From positions 16,011,001-16,075,000 of the forward strand of contig CM028340.1 of NCBI GenBank assembly GCA_016647705.1: DNA of 64,000 bases, read 5' to 3'. Under the pieces are notes generated by a model that searched no databases, had not been told where the DNA came from, and worked only from the letters and a program-made list of their open reading frames with translations. This DNA is from Eucommia ulmoides. Lineage: Eukaryota > Streptophyta > Magnoliopsida > Garryales > Eucommiaceae. Both the position numbers and the translations under genes were made by a program. How positions within the stretch are numbered: the stretch's first letter is position 1; every line of letters starts with the position of its first letter. This document shows, in pieces, positions 36,074-45,987 of this stretch.

Positions 36074-38387
36074 TCAAATGGGTTCTTTGCATGTTTTCCT
36101 GTTGTGTCCTTTTCCACCGCAGCGATTGCACTTCAATGTTCCTTTCTTGAACTCTCCCTTTGATGGGATCCTCGTTTTCTTCGGTCGTCCTCTAGGTCGT
36201 TTGGTAACTGGTGGTAGTATTACAATGTCTTTTTGTTTCATCTTTTTTTTTCCTGCAGTTGGCATAGCAAAAATTCCATCCTCGTAACTTAGACGATAAA
36301 ATGACATGTGGAAGTAATCCTCTACATATGAGTTCAAATCTTCACCAGTCTTTGTAATAGCAGTGCAAGCGTATGAACACGGTATCCCATTGTCCCTCCA
36401 ATCGAAACAAGAACATGTTCGGTTTTTTAAGTCTACAAGTACAAAAGGGTCCGATTGAATTTCAAAGACTCCATTCACGGATTCGCACACCACCCATGCC
36501 CTGCATTCTTCCAATCTTTTTAGCATTTGTCTCTCGATTGTCTCACAAATAATATTCTTCACCCCTGACGCCATGTTTCGTCATTTTGTCCGTTGTTCCA
36601 TTAGGTCAACACGGATTCGATCAACAACTTTGTGAATTGGCAGGTGCCTGGCTTCTGCAATCCATCTATTGAATGTCTTTGCAGCGTTGGATGTCAATTC
36701 ACCATATCTTTGACCTTTGAAGAACATGTTTGTCCAATTCTATCGCGGCAAATCATCCACCCAATCAGAAATATACTTGGATTCCTCGGTTTTTAGTTCT
36801 GTCAATAATGCATAAAAGTCGAACTCTGTTTTTGCTTTGTAACACTCACGGAACAACCAAATCAACCGTTGTTTTACCACTGGTGACCGAGCTCCAATTT
36901 TTTCCTTCAAATTCATTGTTAAGTGGTTCACGCAAAATGAATGGAATGCATCTGGGAATACCTTTTTCACAGCTTTTATTAATCCAGCATGTCGATCAGA
37001 TATGAATGTCATGACTCGTTCCGGTGGGATAACGTTAACTAATTGATTTAGAAACCATTCCCAGTGGACTTCCGTTTCAGAGTCAACGATTCCAAAAGCT
37101 AACGGATATATACCTGTCAGAAAATGACAAAACTTTAATAATTCAGATTGCGTTATTTACTGTACATTGGAAAATATGATTACAAAAGACAGTAATAATT
37201 ACAGTTGTCGTTGTACAGTAAAAATTACGTTAGATACGACACAAAAAATAATTGATTAACACGTCAAAAAATGACTAGAATTTTTACCCAGCTTACCGTT
37301 ATTACCATCTTTGCCGGTTGCGCCAAGCAGGGTGCCTTTATACTTTGCTTTCAGAAACGTTCCGTTAAGAAATAGCAAAGGTCGTACATATTTCAAATCA
37401 GCTATGCTAGCCCCAAATGAAACAAACAGTCGGTTAAAACAACCAGTACTCATATCATATTCAATTTCGAAACGTGTTCCGGGGTTTGTCTCAATGCATG
37501 CTTCTTTGTACCATCTCAACTCATCATAACCACTACGACAATCCCCATAAACATCTTCTCTTACCTTTTCAACCCCCCACCATGCATGGTGATAACTTAT
37601 GTCTAATCCATAGTTATTTTTAAATTCTTTGACGACGTCAATAAGACGTTTTAGTGGTTGAACTTTTAAAGTATTTTTTATACAACTCGACACAACTTGA
37701 GAATTAAGCCTACCATTTTTTCCGGTACGGAATGCAGCACTGCATGTATGAATATTGTTTATTTTCTTGATGTAAAAATATCCATTCTTACTATCAATGC
37801 TCGCACGTACGAACCATTCACATCCCCGCTCACTTTTATATGCGCAGTATGCAACAACGCGAGATAGTTCGTTCTTATGGTAATCAAATTTAAAACCAAT
37901 TTCAATGGAATATTTTACCAAGCAATCTCTAAAATCATTAACCCCACCTTTAAAAACTTTCCCTACATCACGAATTAAATACCTCCAATCAGCAGACATT
38001 GTTGTCGACTTGTTTGGGCAGTATGGTACCAACACACTTTCATCTTCGTCGCTCCCTGGGTTTTCGTTGTAATATTCAGTGCTAGATCCTACTGCATCTC
38101 CGCTACTCTGTCCAACTTGCATCAACTGTATAGATAAGTCAATACATTCCAATTTAAGACTTTTTGAAATCTTTCGAAGATTACATAATGACTCTATATC
38201 TCCTAAATAACAATTAGGGTGGTTGGGGATTGAATAAGACAACTTGAAATTCCTCATGCGCAACCCCGAATACTTATCACACACGCGGTCAAATAGATCC
38301 TCAATGGTTGAAGTGTCATCAATATCAAAAACGTGTGTAGTCCCCATGTGTTTAGCCACAAGTATGGTCGTCCAATTTTTCATTTCC
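36074..38387 (-). pseudogene. MuDR-type MULE transposase, broken
   Basis: Read from about 38384 (start chosen at the Met of MKNWTTI) in two exons. Exon 1 runs 38384-37297 and exon 2 starts at 37113. The 183-bp intron has GT (37296) and AG (37115-37114) ends and joins GKDGNN to GIYPLAFGIVD. Domains in order: an N-terminal ubiquitin-like/PB1-like segment, the MuDR DNA-binding region (CEWFVRA..HTC, about residues 165-240), the MULE catalytic core, a SWIM zinc finger and a CCHC knuckle (CNRCGGKGHNRKTC). The catalytic core has the second Asp (SDRHAGL), but the first Asp of D-G-T is Asn (FLNGTF). The SWIM His is Tyr (IPCSYAC). In-frame stops are TAG at 36742-36740 and TGA at 36583-36581. It is related to FAR1/MuDRA proteins and inactive as read. 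Confidence 0.9.
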
Positions 38388-38449
38388 TGATCAAGATAAA
38401 AAAAATATTCAACAATTATAAATGTATATCGAAACAATTAACCAATTAT

Positions 38450-39060
38450 AAGTTGTATATCAATTATTCAACTGATTGTAATTGTGCAGTAAATATTCAT
38501 TTATATAGCCCCGTTAAAAGTAACAAAAAACCCCCACAAAAAAAAAAAGAAGTAAAAAGGCCAAAAACAAATACCCAATTGTAAATTGCACAACAACTAT
38601 ACAACTGATTAAAACTGCACATCAATTTTCAATTCATGAAATATGTGCAGTAAAAATAACTCAATTATAACTATTCAGTAAATATTCAATCAATTATAAC
38701 TGTACAACAAACGTTGAACCAATTCGTCAATTATAACTGTACAGCAACATTCCCAATCAGTCAATTATTTAACAAAAAATTCAAACAATTATAAATGTAC
38801 AACAACATTGAACCAATTCGTCAATTATAACTGTACAGTAACATTCTGAATTAGTCAATTATTCAACAAGAAATTCAAACAATTATAACTGTACAACAAC
38901 ATTGAACCAATTCGTCAATTATAACTGTACAGCAACATTCCCAATCAGTCAATTATTCAACAAAAAATTCAAACAATTATAATTGAACAGTAAAAATTCA
39001 GTCAATTATAACTGTATAGCAATATTGAACCAAATTATAAACTGTATATTAATATGTTCA
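38450..39060. repeat. Tandem array rich in ACTGTACAGT-type palindromes (MULE subterminal)
   Basis: From about 38660 a compound unit of roughly 100 bp repeats: caattcgtcaattataactg, tacagyaacattc, an attattcaacaaaaaattca stretch, then tataactgtacaacaacatt. At least three long copies (38700-38790, 38795-38890, 38900-38990) and about ten short copies of tataactgtacag are visible. The core aactgtacagt is nearly palindromic. The array lies between the transposase start and the right end, a typical place for transposase or regulator binding sites. Confidence 0.8.
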
Positions 39061-39197
39061 CGTGTGGGCGCGTTTGGGCTATGCTACGGATAGCTATATC
39101 TTAGCCGAATAACTTAGTTAAATATCCGGATAATCAAGCTCCACAAACTAACAAAAAACTGCAACTAAATTAATCTCAATGATTCTAGTGATTTATT

Positions 39198-39581
39198 CTA
39201 AAAACAGGGGAAACCAAAATAAACACTATCAATATCTGTTGCCATCGCCTCCGAAATCGCTGCCGTCGCCGAAGTTGCTGCCGTCGTCCCTGAAGTTGCT
39301 CCCATCGTTGAAGTTTCTGTCGTCGCCACCGAAATCGTTGCCATCGCCGAAGTTGCTCCCGTCATTGAAGTTGCTGTCGTCGCCGTCGTTACCGCTGGCC
39401 GACGTGGAAAGGGGTTTCGCGATTTAGGGATTTTCCTATCACCGTCCTCACATTCGCCCTCACCTCCGCTGCGATTTATGGCATGGAATATGGTAATAGC
39501 AGTTTCGAAATCTTCCATTTTCATAGCTTCAAAGGTTTGATTGCTTGGATTTGCCTTATTTAGCTTAATGCCATTTTCCAA
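39198..39581 (-). other. Open frame of 127 codons over a GC-rich trinucleotide-like repeat
   Basis: The frame starts with an unremarkable segment (MENGIKLNKANPSNQTFEAM..) and then a Thr/Ala/Ser-rich half. That half is generated by imperfect repeats of ggcgacgrcagcaacttc (about six). In another frame the same repeat gives an Asn-Phe-Gly-Asp-rich string. No family is recognised. It lies at the right end of the MULE, upstream of the transposase gene, and may be a captured fragment, leader DNA or a small repeat protein. Confidence 0.35.
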
Positions 39582-39717
39582 AAATACCTAAATAGCAATT
39601 GCAAAAGCAAGCCGCGCGTGAGTCTTGTGGGTGTAGAAATGGGGTTTTCTCAAAATTAAACTAATTGCTTGGGCGTTTAATGTTATGAGCTGAAGTGTTT
39701 GGGGCCCATTCAAATAT

Positions 39718-41567
39718 CAAGTATAGAATTGGATGTCTAATTAAAAAATTCTAAAAAAAATAACACGAAAGGAATTTATTATTTATGAAAAGAGAAAAAA
39801 AAAATCGAAATGTTTTTGTTCTTTGAAGAAACAAAATATCTCATTATTTTTTATTAATAATGATAAGTTTCTCACTTGAAAATTGATTCCTAGTAGGTAG
39901 TAGACTACTGATCAATTTCTCATTTTAAAATGGTTCCTAATATGTAATAAGACAGTTGACCATTACGATTAAGTAGTTCCTAGTAGTAGACTGTTGGTCA
40001 CAAAATTTGTAATTCCTAGTAGTAAGACTATTGACTACTAAAATATTAATTTTAAGCGAGATTTTTAATATTGTGATTAAATTTTAATTACGTGATAACA
40101 TATTGATAATTTTATTATCATCGTATAAAATTATTAAGTTGCTTTGAAAGGGAAAATTGAATTGTTGAAAATAAATTTCAATTATTGGAATTAAATCATG
40201 TGATTTCAAGAAAGATCGAAAACTTTCTAAATAAAATTATATTTTATATCGATGAATTGACATTCTTATTGTATTTAAGAAATAATGGTGCTTAGAGAAT
40301 TTTTATTATTCAATTGTCCCGAAATATAGATGTCAAAATATTATTATCGGATATAGATGCTTCAAAAATTCACCGAAAAATGATGTGAAATTAAATTCCA
40401 CTTTCATGGAATTATTTTTATAGTTGTCGATTGTGATGGGAAAAAATATTTGTTGCTTCGACTTATATTCCTAGAAGGTTTAAATAATGATAAATTAGGA
40501 AGTATGATGTAATGATAAATATGTTACCTCGATATAAAGTCCCTGATTGATTACTTTTAGATTTCCAAAATTATTTATATAATTTTTAGATTGGGAATAT
40601 AAACATTATCTCGGAAATTGTTGCTTTGGTACATGTCTCAGATCAGTTTACATAATGAAATATGAGACTGTACATAATTTTGGTTCAGTATAAAGTTGTG
40701 TTTAATATGTTTCGAATATATTTATTTGACAATATTATTGGGAATGAAAAATTCTAAATGTTGCTAAAAAAAATGTTCCATGTCCCAAAATATTTATTGG
40801 TACTCAATGAGAATTGACGGAATAAATAAAATTTAAAATTTTGCGGCTTAATATTCATACTTATTCTCACGAGGTGGGACAATTATGTATTATATTCCCA
40901 CGAGGTGGGACAATTTGCCTCAAAGACTAACAGTGACTAGGTCTTAAAATTGTCGAGGAGTGTTAGCCTATAAGGAAGTCGCCTAGGGAGGTAACCCAAC
41001 CTGTGATTGGGAACCCCATGAAGAAGGTTCAATGGGTAACAACAATCCATACTACGTGACTTATAAAATAACACTACATAATTTGGAGAAATCATTTAAA
41101 AGATTCTTTTGTTCATGCCTAAGGCATCTCTAAGGCACTAGTGTTGTATAATGTGATGTTAAGGATGAGTTTAACGCTTAATAAGATCAAGGTAAGAAAA
41201 CTCTTGTGGGTATAAGTCACATATAACCTTGGAAGACTCACCTAAGTGAGAGTTGTCATAAGGCCGCAAATATGAGATTAGACTTTTCCTAGTAACTCTC
41301 ATGAGAATCAAGATACATGCGTATGGCCATAGAAGCGCAAAACCACAAACACGATCTAATACTCGTACTGTGTGTGTGTTTACTGAAGTTCAGTTGAAAT
41401 GACCTAATTCAAGATATAATTCACTATGGTTCTTTCAGATGAATATTTGTTACATTAAGCGAGTTTCAAGTCCTAAAAACACCTACATCTATTACATAGT
41501 ATTATATTGCCCATTATTTTTATTTTATTATTTTATTTCCTTTCTAATTTTAAATTATGTGGGAGAT
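39718..41567 (+). other. Internal region of the LARD-like element, part 2, with polypurine tract
   Basis: Non-coding. At 39880-40040 a tattgattcctagtagtagac-type unit repeats about five times (ttcctagtag core). At 40860-41300 the composition shifts to a more balanced, structured sequence (cacgaggtgggacaatt twice at 40869 and 40899, then ggtaacccaacctgtgattggg) reminiscent of conserved leader/packaging regions. A GTGGGAGAT polypurine tract (41559-41567) directly precedes the LTR. No gag or pol frame. Confidence 0.65.
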
Positions 41568-42268
41568 TGTTAAAAAAATAATTTAAAGTTAAATATTTTA
41601 TTTAAATAAATTATATTATTTTATTTAATGAAATTATTATTAATAATATATTTATAATTGTTATAATTATGTGTTCTAATTACATGTTTATTACTCATTA
41701 TTATTGTGATTAAATTATAAAATTTATTAAAATGACTTTATAATTCCATTATAAATCTATATGTTATAATAATATTTATGTGTAATAATTAGTTATTTTA
41801 TTAATTATAATATTATGAATATTTAATATTATAATAAGAATTATATAATCTATACACTATATATATGTGTGAAGATGAAAGAATATATAGAATATAGATA
41901 AAAAAGAATATAGGAGAATATAGAGAAATATAGAGAAAAGAGTATGATACTATATAATGATAATATATATGTTTTTATTGAGAAGTGATATTTTGTGATA
42001 TTTCACGTATATTATATACTTAACGGGTAATAAGATTCGCGATCGGATCAATATAGAGATGTTTTGTTTCCACCTTAACTTCTTAGATCATTATATCTTG
42101 GGAAGGGCTCACCATTCAACCCTGTGTATAGAGGGGATGTATCTCTTCTTAGGACAGTGTTTACATGGCTCAATCCGCCAGATGTGTAATTTCTCTCTAT
42201 TTTATTATTTATTTTGTTTATTTAATTGTTGATATTCTTAGTTATTTAAAGAGATTGAAATTACATAA

Positions 42269-42346
<78 letters not shown>

Positions 42347-42391
42347 ATTTTTAATTTGAATTTATATAATCATGTGAAATTTTTCCTAGCA
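41568..42391 (+). repeat. 3' LTR of the LARD-like element
   Basis: It starts TGTTAAAAAAAT after the polypurine tract and ends TTTTCCTAGCA. Its extra length compared with the 5' LTR is explained mainly by an expanded (TA)n tract at 42270-42342. The following five bases, GATTG, match those before the 5' LTR. Confidence 0.85.
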
Positions 42392-42396
42392 GATTG

Positions 42397-42740
42397 TCCT
42401 ACTTGGGAGAGACGACCAACGAAGGTTAAATATTGAGGACTTGATATGTGAACTCCTAGCCAAACTTAAGCCGTATCTTGTAACTGGGACCATTTTACAC
42501 AGGTCGTAGATTTCATGCCAAAACTCACTTGACCCAAGCGAAAAAATAAATGTGAGAAGAGCTTTCCCCGCCAATAATATTTTCTCGGGTGACTCCAAAA
42601 AAAGTGGAAAAAATATATTTACAATAAGGTTTAAGGAGGATTTTTTTTTTTTTCGCAAAATTTCCTTGCTAAAGCTATTTCCTCTTGTAGTGCTTAACTG
42701 CTAACTGTAAAAATTATCGCGTTGTCCTTCAAATAATTCA
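42397..42740. other. Flanking DNA, nothing recognised
   Basis: A 90-codon minus-strand open frame (42386-42658) overlaps the LTR end and a T-run and has no family character. Otherwise featureless. Confidence 0.45.
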
Positions 42741-42940
42741 TTTATCACTTTTTAACTCCATTTTTTCTTCATGTTCAAATAATCCGTTGTTTGTTTGGTT
42801 CTCCAATAAAATCATTTTTGTGATTTCATTAAAATGAAATATGATGGAATGGAATTCCATTTGAGATGGGATGAAATGGGATTGCAACCCAATAGAATCA
42901 ATATTCTAAATTACATAATGGCTCTTGTACTTAAGCCCTT

Positions 42941-43395
42941 GAAAATTAAGAATAAAAATTAAAAATTAAAAACAAAAATAAAAATTAGAGAACATAAATA
43001 GAAATTAGATAATAGAAAATTGAGAATAGAAACAGAAAATTAAGAACAAAAATATAAAATTGAGAACGGAAACTGAAAAATTGAGAACAAAAAATAAAAA
43101 TTAAGAACAAAAATAAAAAATTGATAACAGAAAATTGAGAATATAAACTAAAAATTGAGAACAAAAACAGAAATTTAGAGAACGGAAACTGAAAATTGAG
43201 AACAAAAACAAAAAATTGAGAACAGAAACAAAAAATTGAGAATATAAATTAAAAATTGTGAACAAAAACAGAAAATTAGATAACGAAAAATTGAGAACGG
43301 AAACTGAAAAATTGCGAACAGAAATTAGATAATAGAAATTGAAAATTGTGAACAGAAACAAAAATTAGATAACAAAAACTTAAAATTGTATGGAA
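42941..43395. repeat. Minisatellite, unit of about 18-36 bp (aaaattgagaacaraaac)
   Basis: Roughly twenty imperfect copies of aaaattgagaacagaaac and variants with ttagataac. The minus-strand frames over it (FLFTIFN, SVLNFSL repeats) are artefacts of the repeat. Confidence 0.85.
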
Positions 43396-43477
43396 TAATG
43401 AAATATAATAAAATGAGAGAATGAATGAAATAGTGAAATATAAAAAAATTTGTAATAAGGACATAATGAGAATTTTA

Positions 43478-44053
43478 GGTCCCGTTTGGTTAGTGTTCCC
43501 AACCAAACCCAACCCAACCCAACCCAACCCAAAAATTTTGAGTTTGATTTTTGGGAACGCGTTTGGCAAATACAAAACTCAACCCAACTTAACCCAAAAA
43601 ATAGGAATTGATTCTCAAAATGTTAAGGAAATGAGAAACAAAAAAAGCTTCTTTTTTTTTGTGCCCAAAAAACTCAACCCAAAGTTTTCAACTCCGGCCA
43701 CCGTCCGACAACCACCTGCCGCTGTCCACCGCCGCTAGTCACCGTCCACCGCCGCTGTCTGGCGACCGTCGCCGGCCACCGTTTGACACCACCGCCGTCG
43801 CCACCGCCGTGTGGCCACTGCCAACCACCGCCAGCCGCCACTAAACACAAAAAAAAAAAAAAAAAAAAAAATTTAAAAAATAATAATTTTAGGATAAAAT
43901 TGTTACCAAACACATTATGTTCTCAGCACAAAATAAAAATTGTCGTTATCAAACGCAATTATGTTCCCAAAATTCTCAACTCAACCCAATTCAACTCAAC
44001 TCAACCCATTCCAGTTGGATTCAGAAAAGTGGGAACACTAACCAAACGCCACC
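43478..44053. mobile_element. MITE, PIF/Harbinger-type ends, TTA target duplication
   Basis: The left end GGTCCCGTTTGGTTAGTG and the reverse complement of the right end GGTGGCGTTTGGTTAGTG agree except for two positions, and the match continues over TTCCCA. TTA stands on both sides (43475-43477 and 44054-44056). Size is 576 bp. Subterminal aacccaacccaa arrays at the left and caactcaactcaaccc at the right are inverted-like. The middle (43690-43845) is GC-rich with accgccgtc repeats, plausibly a captured gene fragment, followed by an A-run. The long frames there are compositional. Confidence 0.78.
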
Positions 44054-44325
44054 TTATTATATTTCATTATATTCCTTTACTCATTTAATACCAACGAAAT
44101 AAGAGAATGAAATAATAATTTCATAAGGGCATAATGGAAATTTTACTATATTTCACTATTCCATTCCTTCCCTTATTCCATACCAACCAAATAAGAGAAT
44201 GGATTCAATTCCATTCATTTTTTTATTTCATCACTTCTTCCATTCCATTCCATCATCATTGCATTTCATCCAACCAAACGAGCTGTTAGAGTTATCACTT
44301 TTTAACTCCATTTTTTTCTTTATGA

Positions 44326-44999
44326 TTTAGTTTAACTAAAATTAGATTTTAGTCTTTCCAAAAAACTTGCAATGCTTCAGTTAATTTTGTCTACATGTTA
44401 AATGTATCTGGTCCATATATATCAATCAAGACTTTGCTAGACAACACTAGGTTGATAGAGTTGAATGTGAACACTTTGATACCCCTCCAAAAATAATTAA
44501 CCATATGGAATAAGAACCTAACATTTCTCATATTTTATGATTTTTTATTGATAAATAAATTTGATTTTTATAATATTTTGGAAAATAAAATTTCGATTAA
44601 CTAAAAAGTCTCAACTGAATTTAAAAAAAATAAAATAAAATTTACAGAATTAAATTAAGACTCAAGTTTTAAAAAATTAAAACGTTGCAATTTGATACCC
44701 CTTTAAAAATAAATAATAGTATAAAAAATCTTTTAAAAAAACATATGGCATAACCATCTAACATTTCTCATATTTTATGAATTTTTTACACGATAAGTAT
44801 TGATAAATAAATTTAATTTTTGTAAGATTGGCAAAATAAATTATATTGAAGTTTTGATTAATTAAAAAGTCAATTTTAAAGAAATTCGAAAGAGAAAAAA
44901 GGGTCAATCACACTTTATACCCCTAAAGTGTAATTCAATCTAATTATAAGGGTACAAAATGTAATTAATCCAAAAGAAAAATATATACGTTGCAATTGC
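44326..44999. other. AT-rich spacer with an internal 190-bp diverged duplication
   Basis: The phrase catttctcatattttatga, followed by a ttgataaataaatttgattttt-type stretch, occurs at 44523-44570 and 44762-44820. Each is preceded by a gatacccctttaaaa/gatacccctccaaaa word, so this is a tandem-like diverged duplication. Nothing coding. Confidence 0.55.
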
Positions 45000-45477
45000 A
45001 GTTGAGTTTGTTAGGCAAAAGCGGAATTTGGAATCTTCAGGGAAGGATTGGGGCGTCGGGATCGAGTTGTTTGTAGATAGTGAGATAGGTGATGAAGAGG
45101 AGGTGATCTTTGCTGCCACTCTTGACATAGCCGTTGTGTTTGCAGAAGTACTGTAGTTGTACTAGGGAGCAACAACCCAGGTGTTGCCCGAGAAAAAGAA
45201 ACAACTAGTTGATGGTTCTTTTCTTTGAGGAGATCACCGGCTTTCCATTGTTCTTCTTGTTGCAGAACTTGCAGGTGGGGATGTCCGGCTTTATCCACCT
45301 GGTGGGAGCACGGTCGTCATGCACTCTTCGTTTAGATATAGAGCCCGACTCGCTGGTGCTTCTCTAGTAGGTCGTACTCGATTTTGTACTCACCGCATTG
45401 GTTGCACTTGACGTCGCCGGATATCTTTGTGAGTTTATTGGAGAAAAGGTAGTTGAGGCTGTGGACGACGGCGCGGC
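45000..45477 (-). pseudogene. DUF7086-type plant protein, C-terminal fragment, frameshifted
   Basis: Read leftward from 45477, one frame gives VVHSLNYLFSNKLTKISGDV, then CNQCG and a stop after VGLYI. A second frame gives DRAP, then a zinc-finger-like CKFCNKKNNGKPVISSKKR, a stop in place of the usual Trp, LFLFLGQHLGCCSL, YFCKHNGY and TYLTIYKQLDP. Order and motifs match the plant DUF7086 domain (paired CxxC sites, INWLFLFLGQ, LGCC, FCKH). At least one frameshift and two stops break it. The gene's N-terminal part is missing because the fragment starts exactly where the copia C LTR ends. Function of the family is unknown to me. A host gene relic, not a transposon gene. Confidence 0.7.
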
Positions 45478-45987
45478 TGTGATTTTATTCCCTATAAATC
45501 TAAATCTATAACACCTTAATCAACATGTTAAATCACCAAGAGTTTTAATATACACGTAAATTACGTACCTGGATCTATTACGATCAATTGACTTCTGATG
45601 CGAAATCCTGTGACAATCAATCACGAGAAGAACACGGATCGAGCGGATACGTGGTCTTCCTCAACCAAATCTCCGGAGTTCCTCAATGAGATTCACAATT
45701 CACTTCTAGATGTGGAGAAGTGAGCCGTCAAGACGATTTGGTATTATTGGAGACCACAACCCTAGTATTACCTATTTATATGGTGTGAGTAGGGTTTCCA
45801 TAATCCCCTAATCATCCCAACAGTTTTCAATATCTACTCATTTAAATCTACATTCTTTCGAGTAGTTTATGGGTTTACCCAAATTAATTAGATCACTTAA
45901 TTTTATCCCATTAAATTTAAATAGCAAATATAATTGTGTTAATAATATATTGCCCAAAATCAGATTAAGAAATAAAATTTCCTAATA
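45478..45987 (-). mobile_element. 3' LTR of copia C (minus strand)
   Basis: On the minus strand a polypurine tract CTGGGAGAT (45995-45988) precedes TATTAGGAAATTTT, an LTR start with TG mutated to TA. The LTR ends AAAATCACA, directly against the DUF7086 coding sequence at 45477. About 510 bp. A matching 5' LTR is not found to the right of the gag start near 59840, so the element is truncated at its 5' end or its LTR has been replaced. Confidence 0.65.

Larger units (their letters stand above)
30074..39707. mobile_element. Kaonashi/VANDAL-type Mutator-like element (MULE) with Ulp1-like gene and transposase
   Basis: The unit contains a plus-strand DUF1985/Ulp1-like gene (31652-34985) and a minus-strand MuDR-type transposase gene (36074-38387), tail to tail. 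Plant MULEs that carry Ulp1-like protease domains and lack long inverted ends are known as Kaonashi elements. Proposed ends are GGGCCCCAA at 30074 and its reverse complement at 39707. The flanks ATTTTAATAT (30064-30073) and ATTCAAATAT (39708-39717) agree at 8 of 10 positions, as expected for an aged 9-10-bp MULE target duplication. It interrupts the LARD-like retrotransposon, so it is the younger insertion. Short CAGTAAAAATTAC-type motifs recur throughout its non-coding DNA. Both genes are broken. Confidence 0.75.
28119..42391 (+). mobile_element. Non-coding (LARD-like) LTR retrotransposon carrying a nested MULE and a MITE
   Basis: Two homologous direct LTRs (28119-28870 and 41568-42391) are flanked by the same five bases, GATTG at 28114-28118 and 42392-42396. 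They therefore belong to one insertion although 14.3 kb apart. Subtracting the MULE (30074-39707) and the MITE (29209-29601) leaves an internal region of about 2.7 kb with no gag or pol, so the element depended on another for movement. A polypurine tract GTGGGAGAT precedes the 3' LTR. The orientation (plus) follows from that tract. A PBS after 28870 is not recognisable. The LTRs differ at many positions, indicating an old insertion. Confidence 0.85.
42741..44325. mobile_element. Diverged composite MITE region flanked by a 33-bp direct duplication
   Basis: The word ttatcactttttaactcca followed by a T-run and tcttyatg occurs at 42742-42775 and again at 44292-44325. Between them the outer DNA reads tgtttggttctcc at the left and ccaaccaaacgag at the right, and is filled with gaaatgaaat/attccattcc-type words in inverted arrangement. 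It looks like an old MITE with degraded ends that received the PIF-like MITE at 43478-44053. Boundaries approximate. Confidence 0.45.

Noticed and set aside
42786..44285. Single large MITE with clean ends
   Set aside because: Only the inner element has convincing inverted ends and duplication; the outer match is too weak to fix boundaries.
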